Assembly (NCBI GenBank): GCA_028875575.1
Contig: JAPPDF010000035.1
Coordinates: 1 to 64,000 of the forward strand
Length of the DNA: 64,000 bases
Origin: Acidobacteriota bacterium
GTDB taxonomy: Bacteria > Acidobacteriota > Terriglobia > Versatilivoradales > Versatilivoraceae
Reading direction: 5' to 3'
Part shown: piece by piece, positions 34,155-42,091 of the stretch
Layout of the letters: every line of letters starts with the position of its first letter
Numbering within the stretch: the first letter of the stretch is position 1
Made by a program: the position numbers and the translations under genes
The notes under the pieces: generated by a model
The model's input: the letters and a program-made list of their open reading frames with translations, nothing else
What the model was told of the DNA's origin: nothing
Databases searched by the model: none

Positions 34155-35835
34155 CTGGATCGTCGTCCACCCAGAAGTTTCTGCTGATCAGATACTTGGT
34201 CTCGAGTTCGATGTCGCCGAGCCGAACGTGGCCGGTAGCGAGGTCCGGGTCCCGATGGGTGAGGGTCACCTCGAGCAGATTGTTCCCCTGCCTGGGCCAG
34301 TATTGACGATCCAGCTTGTAGACAAACCAGTAGCCTCCGATCCGCTTGGCGGGCGCGTACATCTTGTACATCTGGTTGATCTTTTTCAACGACGAATCCG
34401 GCAGGGTCTTGCCGTTGAGGCTGATGGCCAGCCGTTCCCGCTCGTTGACCCCGATGCGCAGACGCAACAGGACCTCCCGGACAATGCCCTCCCGGTCCCA
34501 GTGCATCAGGTCGTCCGCGATGGTGAACTCGACCCTGCTGGTCTGGCCGGGTTTCAGCTCGACCGGCAAGGTCGGTTGCGCCTCGGAGGCCGGGATGCCC
34601 CGGGTCCCCCCGTAGTCCCCCTTGGTCATCACCGTATAGAACTTGTCCTTGGGGGCCATGATGTCGGGATGGTCGATCTCCCGCAACTGGGCGTAGAAAT
34701 CGGCCCGATAGGGCCAGTTGGCTCCCGCGAACCACTGGGCCAGGTAAAGCCCGTCGACGCCCTGCTGCCAGTAATTGCAAGCGGTGGCCCGCGTCATTTC
34801 GATGGTGCCGCTCAGCAGGCGGTCGGAGCTGACAATGCTGTTGATGGTGGCGAAGGCGCGGCAGTCGGACCCCTTGACGGCTTCCACCAGCGGCCGGAAA
34901 TCGGCCATGGTGTCCAGCCGCCCCCAATAGGTCTCCCCCACGAGAACGTCGACGATACCTTGCCGGATCCATTCCCGGTAGTCGAGTCCCAGGGAATAGG
35001 CCTGGTCGATGTCGTTGGGAACGCGCAGCACCAGTTCCCGTTCCGGGTCGTCGGCCTTCAGTGCCTCATAGACCCTCTTGAGCCAGGCGGTCATGAGGGG
35101 GCGGCCTGCCGCCACTTCGCTGGGGTGAAAGAAGTAGGGTCCCGGACTGATGTAGTTGAGCTGGAGCTCGAGGCCGTCGATGGGGTAATTCCGGGCCACC
35201 TCTTCAATCAGCGCCAAGCGCTCACTGCGTACCTCCTCGTGCTTGAAATCCAGATTGGATGCCCCCGGGAAATTGGGTAGATCTCCCTTGGCTCCAATCT
35301 CCAGGTGCCTGTTTTCAAGGCGAAACTTCGAGGTGCGCACATCCTCCTCGATGGAGGCGCCGCGCTGTCCCTGATTGAGCAACAGGGTGGGGTAGAGCAG
35401 CATCCCCTTGGCATGGGCTCGTTCGCAGCAGACCCCCAGCGGATCGACGCCCTGGTCCAGGGCCGCACGCACGTTCTGCCCGGCGCGGTGGAAGACGGCG
35501 TGGGTCCACTTGTCCACCGGGTCCCCCCACACCTCGCTCACCTTGGTGTCGTGAAAGACGGTGCGCCCGTCGCCCAGGCCCAGACAGACCGCCTCCACCG
35601 AAGTACCCACCAACTCGTCCACCGGCGCCTGGAACTGGCGCTTGGACATGGGCGGCTCGTAGTGGTAGACCAGATCGTGCCGGCTGTCGTTGAAGTAGAG
35701 GATGCGCGGCTTTCTTCTCCCCGAACTGGTGCGCTTGGCCACAGCGACGGCTGGGCCGGCCGTGGCAGCGGAAGCCGCCAGGCTGGACACCAGGCCGGCA
35801 CCCAGGGTGCGCTTCACGAAGTCTCTTCTGATCAT
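34111..35835 (-). CDS. Tat-exported TIM-barrel-like protein, paralogue of 434-2158
   Basis: Starting at ATG 35835 behind GGAGAACTCC, the 574-residue protein has a twin-arginine signal (IRRDFVKRTLGAG). It shares with the gene at 434 the elements RILYFNDSRHD, WTHAVFHRAG, DGLELQLNYIS, MTAWLKR, LNGKTLPDS and NNLLEVTLTHRD, and the same length. A barrel domain of about 400 residues is followed by a beta-rich C-terminal domain. It is first in an operon with a lactonase, SDR and MlrC-like gene, which supports a role in releasing or processing a sugar derivative outside the cytoplasm. Enzyme class is not established. Confidence 0.6.
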   Translation of the reverse strand: MIRRDFVKRTLGAGLVSSLAASAATAGPAVAVAKRTSSGRRKPRILYFNDSRHDLVYHYEPPMSKRQFQAPVDELVGTSVEAVCLGLGDGRTVFHDTKVSEVWGDPVDKWTHAVFHRAGQNVRAALDQGVDPLGVCCERAHAKGMLLYPTLLLNQGQRGASIEEDVRTSKFRLENRHLEIGAKGDLPNFPGASNLDFKHEEVRSERLALIEEVARNYPIDGLELQLNYISPGPYFFHPSEVAAGRPLMTAWLKRVYEALKADDPERELVLRVPNDIDQAYSLGLDYREWIRQGIVDVLVGETYWGRLDTMADFRPLVEAVKGSDCRAFATINSIVSSDRLLSGTIEMTRATACNYWQQGVDGLYLAQWFAGANWPYRADFYAQLREIDHPDIMAPKDKFYTVMTKGDYGGTRGIPASEAQPTLPVELKPGQTSRVEFTIADDLMHWDREGIVREVLLRLRIGVNERERLAISLNGKTLPDSSLKKINQMYKMYAPAKRIGGYWFVYKLDRQYWPRQGNNLLEVTLTHRDPDLATGHVRLGDIELETKYLISRNFWVDDDPDVGPYEKTGRNSRR

Positions 35836-35939
35836 GGAGTTCTCCTTTCCCCAATCGGATGGGACATGCAACAGGAAGCTCGGCAGGCGGTTCGCAGAGG
35901 AGGCGTCGCCCCCAAGCCGGGGTTTTTCGATCCCGTGTT

Positions 35940-36557
35940 CTACGGCGACTGCATCCTGGTGTCGACCCGCAGATTGTTGGTCACCGAGAAGACTCCGCTG
36001 ACCCCGTTGGCCTTGATGCCGGCGAGGGTCTTGTCTTCCTGGCTGGCGACCAGACCCACCAGGATGACATTGCCGTGTTTGACAATGATGTGTACGGGAT
36101 AGATCCCCAGTGGCTCTCGCTGAAAGTAGAGGACCTCGTGCTCGTTGCGAGTAAAGGCTCTCCAGGTCTCGCCGCCAAACCCGTAGCCGGCCAGGTCCGG
36201 ATCCTTGTAGATGGCCCGGAAGACGGCCATGCGTATGCGGTCGTCGTTGGTTGAGGCGGGGAGCACTTCGATCTGATTGTCCACCATTGCCACGCCTCCG
36301 ACTCTGGACACTTCCCGCTCCGCCCAGGTCTTCAAGACGGTTTGAAAGGCGTAGCCGCCCAGAGTGACGCGGTCTTCTTCCAGTTCAAAGACCAGGTGGT
36401 CGAACATGCCGTAGTAAGGAAGCTCCGCCAGCACCTTCTGGATTTTTTCCACCAGTTGTGCCCGGACCGGCTGTTGGGGAAGGGCCTGACCGACTCCCCC
36501 CCACCACAGCAGAGCCGCTGCCACGGCCAGACCAGCGAAAGCGCTCGATTGCCGCAT
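35940..36557 (-). CDS. secreted BON-domain protein
   Basis: The 205-residue protein starts at ATG 36557 with AGGGAGAAACC and a signal peptide (SAFAGLAVAAALLWWGGVGQA). Two BON-like segments are visible: VTLGGYAFQTVLKTWAEREVSRVGGV near residue 70 and IIVKHGNVILVGLVASQEDKTLAG near 160. BON domains bind phospholipid or attach proteins to the envelope. It lies about 100 bp upstream of the Tat-exported gene in the same direction. Confidence 0.75.
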   Translation of the reverse strand: MRQSSAFAGLAVAAALLWWGGVGQALPQQPVRAQLVEKIQKVLAELPYYGMFDHLVFELEEDRVTLGGYAFQTVLKTWAEREVSRVGGVAMVDNQIEVLPASTNDDRIRMAVFRAIYKDPDLAGYGFGGETWRAFTRNEHEVLYFQREPLGIYPVHIIVKHGNVILVGLVASQEDKTLAGIKANGVSGVFSVTNNLRVDTRMQSP

Positions 36558-36634
36558 GGTTTCTCCCTGAGATCTCCTCGGGGCGGGCCACAAGCCTGGA
36601 GAGCGTGCCGGGGTTGACGTTCCCAACGACCGGG

Positions 36635-37894
36635 TCAGTGCACGATCCTGCCGCTCTTGCGCCACGGCTTCCAGCGCACGGCCTGCAGCGTGTGACCTTC
36701 GCTCCCGGGCCGGCCATTCCTTCCCAGGGCGCCATCGCCCGCAACGGTGATGATGGTCCCGTCACTGCCGGCTACCGCACTGCCGTAGCCGTGGCCCTTC
36801 ATCAGGATGTAGACCTCCGGCTCCCAGGACCTGCCCCGGTTCCAACTGATCCTGGCCCGAACATCGCCCCCTTTATGGTAGGGGTAGCGGTTTTCGTAGA
36901 CGGCCACGATCCCTCCCCCGGGAAGAGGAGCCAGGGTGCCGTGAGCCTGGCCGAAGGTCCGGGTCAAGGGCCTGAAGTGGCGCCAGGTGCGTCCGCCGTC
37001 GTTGGAATTGGCCAACTGGATGGTCTTGCCGCCCAGCCGGGAATTGGGAACGCCTCGTATGGCTGCCAGCACCCGCAGCCCCCCCAGGGAAACCAGGCCG
37101 GTTTCGGCGGCGGTTCCCCGGATCAGGGTCGGCTCTCCCCAGGTGAGCCCCTGGTCCCGGCTGCGCAAAAACACTTCAGCGAAGCGATCCGAGTGCTCCC
37201 CCTCCAACCCGGGATTGTAGGCGTCCAGGGCCGCCAGCAGGGTTCCGTCTCCCAGGGCGATGATGGAGTTGCCGTCGCCGGTCAGCGCTCGATAGCCGGG
37301 AGGCGGGCTGAGCGGATGGCTGCTCTCCCAGTGCTCTCCGCCGTCCTTGGAACGGGAGACCACCAGGGGACGCAGTTCGTGCTTGCCGGCAGTGACCGCC
37401 GGATTTTCCACCAGCTCGGACATCACGGGCGGTAGACCGGTGGCGGCGTGGCAGACCAGGATGTAGGGTCCGGCCGCGCCGAAGGCCTGGGCGGCAACCG
37501 GTTCGCCCCCCGTGTCGGGCAACCCCTCAAGCCGCCTGCCGGTCCAGCTCCTGCCGTCATCATCCGACCGGTAGAGATAGGTGCCGAAGCCAGCGTAGAG
37601 GGTTCCATCCTCGGTCCTGACCACCCGGCCGTCGAGCCGCCAGGTGGAGCCTGGCACTGGCAGGCGCAGGCGTTGCGCCGGCAGGGTGCCCAGCTCCCGG
37701 TGCACCGGCCTGAAATCCCCCTCGCCCGGCATGTTGGTTCCGGGCCTCAGATAGGGCTCGGCCTCGACCACGCGGATCGCATAATCCAGGGAAGGGGCGG
37801 CCCGGCTGGTGAGCGGGTTTTCCTGGGCGGTCAGGCTACCGGGCAATAGAATGGCGGCAGCCAGGAAAAAGGGGACTAGCGTTCGAGAAAACAT
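36635..37894 (-). CDS. sialidase-like Asp-box beta-propeller protein
   Basis: The start is taken at ATG 37894, which opens on a signal peptide (FSRTLVPFFLAAAILLPGSLTAQ); 37906 is an alternative. The 419-residue protein carries at least four Asp-box repeats: SDDDGRSWTG, SKDGGEHWES, SRDQGLTWGE and SNDGGRTWRH, plus SWNRGRSWEP. This is a sialidase/BNR six-bladed propeller. The arginine triad of true sialidases cannot be confirmed, so another glycan or lectin role is possible. Confidence 0.78.
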   Translation of the reverse strand: MFSRTLVPFFLAAAILLPGSLTAQENPLTSRAAPSLDYAIRVVEAEPYLRPGTNMPGEGDFRPVHRELGTLPAQRLRLPVPGSTWRLDGRVVRTEDGTLYAGFGTYLYRSDDDGRSWTGRRLEGLPDTGGEPVAAQAFGAAGPYILVCHAATGLPPVMSELVENPAVTAGKHELRPLVVSRSKDGGEHWESSHPLSPPPGYRALTGDGNSIIALGDGTLLAALDAYNPGLEGEHSDRFAEVFLRSRDQGLTWGEPTLIRGTAAETGLVSLGGLRVLAAIRGVPNSRLGGKTIQLANSNDGGRTWRHFRPLTRTFGQAHGTLAPLPGGGIVAVYENRYPYHKGGDVRARISWNRGRSWEPEVYILMKGHGYGSAVAGSDGTIITVAGDGALGRNGRPGSEGHTLQAVRWKPWRKSGRIVH

Positions 37895-38122
37895 GTGGGC
37901 ACCCATGAGGGAACGGGCAATGGAAACAGAAGGAATCAAGGCCATCAAAGCCTAGCACAGTCTGTACCCACGAGCCTTTTAAATGGCGCTGGCCAAGGCA
38001 CTGAAGATAAACTGCCATTCACCGTTACAATGGCGCCCCGGCGCCCCGGTGGGAAGTGCGGGTTCAGACGGACAATTGCCGGTCCCGCTCAAATCAGGCG
38101 CTTCGCCGACAAGGAGAGAAAA

Positions 38123-38653
38123 ATGAAACGGTTGTGGATACTGCCGGCCTTGCTTGGTGTCGCAATGGCATTGAACGCCACCGCGGAACCCCCACCGCAG
38201 GCAGCCGCTGCGAAGATACTGAACAAATGGCTCGGCACCTGGAAGTCCCACACCGTTCTCAAGCCTGCAGCCTGGTCGCCCAAGTCCGAGGAACTTTCGG
38301 GCACTTCAACGTCGGTGTGGATTCTGGACGGCCATTTTCAGCAGGCGTCCAGCCGGAGCGGCGCCCATGAAACGCGCGAGATACATCGCTATGACTCCGG
38401 CAGCAGGAAGTACCACAAGTGGGCCTTCAATTCCGATGGCTCGCACAGCTTCTGGATTGGCGATTGGGTCGAAGCAACCTCGACCATGACCTGGAAGTAC
38501 GTCGATTTCGGCGCAGGCGTCGAAGGAAAAATTGTGGATCGATTCACCAGCGACGGGAAATACGAGTCGACGGTTATGATGAAGGACCGTGCGGGCACCG
38601 TGCTCCTGGATATTCGCGCCGAACATGTTCGCACCGGGAAGCAGGCTGAGTAG
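38123..38653 (+). CDS. secreted DUF1579-like protein
   Basis: The ATG at 38123, behind AAGGAGAGAAA, gives 176 residues with a signal peptide (LWILPALLGVAMALNATA). The mature part begins LNKWLGTWKSHTVLKPAAW and continues as a lipocalin-like beta-barrel pattern (YDSGSRKYHKWAFNSDGS, TWKYVDFG). This resembles DUF1579-type proteins of unknown function. It lies upstream of the flavoenzyme gene by 41 bp. Confidence 0.6.
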   Translation: MKRLWILPALLGVAMALNATAEPPPQAAAAKILNKWLGTWKSHTVLKPAAWSPKSEELSGTSTSVWILDGHFQQASSRSGAHETREIHRYDSGSRKYHKWAFNSDGSHSFWIGDWVEATSTMTWKYVDFGAGVEGKIVDRFTSDGKYESTVMMKDRAGTVLLDIRAEHVRTGKQAE

Positions 38654-38694
38654 TCTCTGACCATCGGTTGCAACCGAAATCATTCCCCACACTC

Positions 38695-39852
38695 ATGAAT
38701 GCCTCCATGAACATTGGCATCGTCGGAGCAGGCATCTTCGGCATGGCGGCCGCGCTGGAGCTGCGCCGTCGCGGCCACCGGGTGACCCTGTTCGAGCGCG
38801 GCCGCATCCCCAACCCCGAGGCCTCCAGCACTGACGTTTCCAAGTGCATTCGCCGCACCAACTACCCGCACCAGACCTACGTGGAGCTGGCGACCCGGGC
38901 CGCCGTCCAGTGGCAGGAGTGGCACCAACGCACCAGTCGCTCCATCTACTTCCAGACCGGCCAGGTGATCGCCCTGAGCGGCTTCGGACCGGAGCACCCG
39001 TCCCTGACCGGCTGGGAGACACTGAGCCGCCTGGCAACCGATATCCGGGAGTTGACGGCGAAGGAGGCGGAAGATCGTTTCCCCCAGTTGGTTCTGACCG
39101 GCCAGGACCGCCTCTTCTACGACCCCTGGGCCGGCTACCTGCGCAGCGGCCAGGCGCTGGAGGACCTGGCCGGGCTGGCCCGGGACTCGGGAGTCACTCT
39201 TCGCGAAGACACTCCGGTGGAGGCCGTGGAGGAGACCGGCGCCGGCGTCAGGGTTTGCTGGGATTCCGGCCGCCAGGACTGCGACCGGGTGGTGGTGGCG
39301 GCCGGGCCATGGCTGGCGGAGCTGCTGCCGGCCATGAGAACCCGGATACGCCTCACCCGGCAGCAGATGGCTTTCTTCGTCCCCACCGATCCAGCGCCCT
39401 TCCGGCGGGGACGCTTTCCCGTCTGGTCGATTCTTTCGCCGGGCAATCTCTGGTACGGCTTTCCCTACCTGCACGAGGGATGGGTAAAGGTGGCCGAAGA
39501 CAGCAAGGTGGACGACACCCGCGCGGATGTCTCGCGTGAACCCACGGCCGAGTTCCTGGACTGGGCGCGGGAGTTCGTGGCCCGGCACATCCCTGCTCTC
39601 AGCCGGGGAGAACTGGCGGGTGGCCGCTCCTGTCTCTACACCAACAGGGCCGACATGGAAGACGAGCAGTTCGTCATCGACTGGGCCCCGGGGCGGGAAC
39701 GGGTGCTGATCGCCGGGTGCGGCTGCGGCCACGGCTTCAAGTTCGGCGGCTCCATCGGGCCGGTGATCGCCGATGCCTTGGAGGACCGGGAGAATCCCCT
39801 GGGGGATCTGTTCCGGATTGGAAGCCGGTTCAATCAGGAAGAAAAGGAGTGA
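38695..39852 (+). CDS. sarcosine-oxidase/MTOX-like FAD oxidoreductase
   Basis: The 385-residue protein has the FAD motif IGIVGAGIFGMAAALELRRRG at its start, a family-typical SRSIYFQTGQVIAL, VVVAAGPWLAELLP near residue 200, and the C-terminal GCGCGHGFKFGGSIGPVIADAL, where a Cys covalently holds FAD in monomeric sarcosine oxidase and MTOX. These enzymes oxidise N-methyl amino acids. The stop lies 5 bp before the dipeptidase-like start, so the two form an operon. Starts at 38707 or 38695 are possible. Confidence 0.8.
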   Translation: MNASMNIGIVGAGIFGMAAALELRRRGHRVTLFERGRIPNPEASSTDVSKCIRRTNYPHQTYVELATRAAVQWQEWHQRTSRSIYFQTGQVIALSGFGPEHPSLTGWETLSRLATDIRELTAKEAEDRFPQLVLTGQDRLFYDPWAGYLRSGQALEDLAGLARDSGVTLREDTPVEAVEETGAGVRVCWDSGRQDCDRVVVAAGPWLAELLPAMRTRIRLTRQQMAFFVPTDPAPFRRGRFPVWSILSPGNLWYGFPYLHEGWVKVAEDSKVDDTRADVSREPTAEFLDWAREFVARHIPALSRGELAGGRSCLYTNRADMEDEQFVIDWAPGRERVLIAGCGCGHGFKFGGSIGPVIADALEDRENPLGDLFRIGSRFNQEEKE

Positions 39853-39857
39853 TTGTT

Positions 39858-40859
39858 ATGGACGCCAGCAAGGTCTACGACGAAGCCATCGTGATCGACG
39901 GCCTGAGCATCAGCAACTGGGAGAGCGATGCCGTCTTCCAGCGCCTGCGGGCCGGCAACATCACCGCCATCAACGCCACCGTGGCCACCTGGGAGAACTT
40001 CCAGCAGACCATGGCTCACCTGGCCAAGTGGATGCGGCGCTTTCGCGAGCGCCAGGACATCCTGCAGGTCAAGGAGACGGCCGATATCCACACCGCCAAG
40101 AAGCTGGGAAAGACCGGGATCATCCTGGGATTTCAGAATGCCTCGCCCATAGAGAACGAGCTGGACCGGCTCGGACTGTTCCTGGCCCTGGGGGTGCGGG
40201 TCATCCAGCTCACCTATCACGAGACCAATTTGCTGGGGAGCGGTTGCTGGGAGCGATTCGACAGCGGCTTGAGCAACTTCGGCGTGGATGCGGTGCGTGA
40301 AATGAACCGGCTGGGCATCCTCATCGACCTGTCCCACGTGGGCCCCAAGACCACCATGGAAGCCATCGAGATGTCGGAACAGCCGGTCGCCATCACCCAC
40401 GCCAACGCCCGCAGTTTCTACAACCACCCGCGCAACAAGGAGGAAGACGCGCTCAAGTTGCTGGCCGAAAAGGGAGGTGTCGTGGGCGCCACCTCATACA
40501 CTCCCTTCCTCCCCAAGGGATACGATTCGACGCTGGAGGATTTCGTGGACGCCCTCGACAACATGGTGGAGCGGATCGGCCTGGACCACGTAGCCATCGG
40601 AACCGACTCCACCCACGATCAGCCGCTGGAGTTCTGGCACTTCATCGTCTCCCAGCAGGGCACCAAGTTCCCCTCCACCTTCGCCGACGGCTCGGTACCC
40701 TACACCGAGATCAACTTTCAACCCAAGGGGATCGACACCCCGGCGGAGTTTCCCAACCTGGCCGAGGCACTGGCCAATCGCGGCTACAGCGCCGAAGACA
40801 TCACCAAGCTGCTGGGCGGAAACTGGCTGAAGCTCTTCGAGAAGGTGTGGAATCCCTGA
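39858..40859 (+). CDS. M19-family (renal dipeptidase-like) protein lacking the N-terminal HxD
   Basis: The 333-residue protein has the M19 barrel landmarks LIDLSHVGPKTTMEAI near residue 155, VAITHANARSFYNHPRN near 178 and VAIGTDSTHDQ near 247. The N-terminal zinc motif of renal dipeptidase (DGHND) is replaced by IDGLSISNW, so one metal ligand pair is missing. A subgroup with this change, including Pseudomonas PA5396 in the glycine-betaine/dimethylglycine catabolic region, is known to me from memory. The pairing with a sarcosine-oxidase-like gene fits methylated-glycine metabolism. RBS AAGGAG lies 8 bp upstream. Confidence 0.75.
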   Translation: MDASKVYDEAIVIDGLSISNWESDAVFQRLRAGNITAINATVATWENFQQTMAHLAKWMRRFRERQDILQVKETADIHTAKKLGKTGIILGFQNASPIENELDRLGLFLALGVRVIQLTYHETNLLGSGCWERFDSGLSNFGVDAVREMNRLGILIDLSHVGPKTTMEAIEMSEQPVAITHANARSFYNHPRNKEEDALKLLAEKGGVVGATSYTPFLPKGYDSTLEDFVDALDNMVERIGLDHVAIGTDSTHDQPLEFWHFIVSQQGTKFPSTFADGSVPYTEINFQPKGIDTPAEFPNLAEALANRGYSAEDITKLLGGNWLKLFEKVWNP

Positions 40860-40954
40860 AGCAGGGGAACCTGGAAACAGGTCGTCCACCACTGCAGGTA
40901 GAGTGGATGTCCGCGTTTAGCAGGGCGCTGGAATCAGCGGTTGGCAGCTTTCCT

Positions 40955-41139
40955 GAGCCTTTTGCAAAATTCCCAGCGGGGCAGGTAATCTTGCACGCAA
41001 ACCTGAGGTTCTACCTTGTTCAATATCGGGTGCGACCTGGTCAAAATGCTGTCCAAGCACAAAAGGCACAAATTGTGTTTTTGTGACTTTTGTGGCCATT
41101 CCCGGTAAACGTCCCGCTGCCGAATTTTGCAATAGGCTT
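40955..41139. mobile_element. MITE-like element, copy 2 (about 185 bp)
   Basis: Ends are GAGCCTTTTGCAAAATTC at 40955 and a slightly mutated complement ending 41139 (GCAATAGGCTT). The interior matches copy 1 (13217-13440) in reverse orientation, including CCGCTGxGAATTTTGC near one end and a shared block at 41019-41041. No convincing target-site duplication is seen. The rest of 40860-41240 holds no gene. Confidence 0.7.
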
Positions 41140-41240
41140 TCATGTTTGCCAGGACTTGTCGAAAGATCTCGGTCTGTTCAAGGAACGAAGAGATCGTCGA
41201 CTCAATCCTTGGCGAAACAACCGGCTTTCTCTCCGCACAG

Positions 41241-41453
41241 TCACTCGCTGCGCGTCACAACCGACCACAAGTAGAGAAGCATCCCGGCACCCACCAGCAG
41301 ACTCCCCAGGCACAGGAACAGGAAGAACGAAACCGGATGGTTCCAGTAGAGGGTGGCCACTTCGATTCCCAGCCCCGCTGCGATCAGCAGTCCGGACAGT
41401 TGCAACCGGCCCTCCAACCCCGATCGTACCCCCGATAGTCGAAAGAAGCTCAT
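41241..41453 (-). CDS. small membrane protein of the HAO-like cluster
   Basis: The 70-residue protein MSFFRLSGVRSGLEG... has two hydrophobic helices (LQLSGLLIAAGLGIEVATLYW and FFLFLCLGSLLVGAGMLLYLW). It starts with GGAGGCG upstream, and its ATG overlaps the NapC-like stop (ATGA), so it belongs to the same operon. No haem motif is present. It may be an accessory subunit. Confidence 0.6.
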   Translation of the reverse strand: MSFFRLSGVRSGLEGRLQLSGLLIAAGLGIEVATLYWNHPVSFFLFLCLGSLLVGAGMLLYLWSVVTRSE

Positions 41454-42067
41454 GGCGCCGCCTCCGGGTCCCATCGCCCGAACCGGTCCAGCTTTGTGAC
41501 CTCGTGAACCAGGTTATGGCACATCAGGCATGACTTTTCGCCGCTGAGCAGGCGGGCTCGAAAAGGAGCATGGACTGCCTGCTCCTCATAGGACCTGGCC
41601 CCGTCGTGGCACTCCAGGCAGGCCCGGTTCTCATAGGGCTCATACAACTCCACAGGGTCGGATGCCGAGCCCCAGAAGTTGTGCCACACGTGCTTCACGC
41701 CACGGATCTTGTCATCGAAGTCGCCGAACATGGTGTAGTTGGTGTGGCAGGTGTAACAGGCCCGGTCGGCAGGGATGCGCTTGTTCTGATAGTGCGATGC
41801 GGGAAGAAAGGCGGCATGGTCAATATACAGGCTCTCCCCATAGGGTTGAATGATGTGGCAAGAGAGACAGAACCGAGTCGACTTTGCCTGCTCGTAATGT
41901 CGTCCGGCACCACCCAGAAGCAGCAGCCCCGGCAGAATGAAGAGAGCCAGGAATGCCAGTATCCTGCCCCCGAGCGTGCCGGTCGACTCGGGCCTGCGCA
42001 CCAGAAACCCGATCAGGGCGATTGTCACGACCGCCAGGAAACCCAGGCTTATGGCGTAACCGGTCAT
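41450..42067 (-). CDS. NapC/NrfH-like membrane tetrahaem cytochrome
   Basis: The 205-residue protein has two hydrophobic N-terminal segments (ISLGFLAVVTIALIGFLV and ILAFLALFILPGLLLLGG) and four CXXCH sites: CLSCH (67-71), CYTCH (104-108), CLECH (150-154) and CLMCH (180-184). That count and the membrane anchor match NapC/NrfH/NirT quinol-oxidising proteins, which pass electrons between the quinone pool and a periplasmic multihaem partner. The partner here is the octahaem gene 24 bp upstream. The second helix is unusual, since NrfH has one. Confidence 0.78.
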   Translation of the reverse strand: MTGYAISLGFLAVVTIALIGFLVRRPESTGTLGGRILAFLALFILPGLLLLGGAGRHYEQAKSTRFCLSCHIIQPYGESLYIDHAAFLPASHYQNKRIPADRACYTCHTNYTMFGDFDDKIRGVKHVWHNFWGSASDPVELYEPYENRACLECHDGARSYEEQAVHAPFRARLLSGEKSCLMCHNLVHEVTKLDRFGRWDPEAAP

Positions 42068-42091
42068 TGGAAAAGGCCCCCGCGGCCTCGG

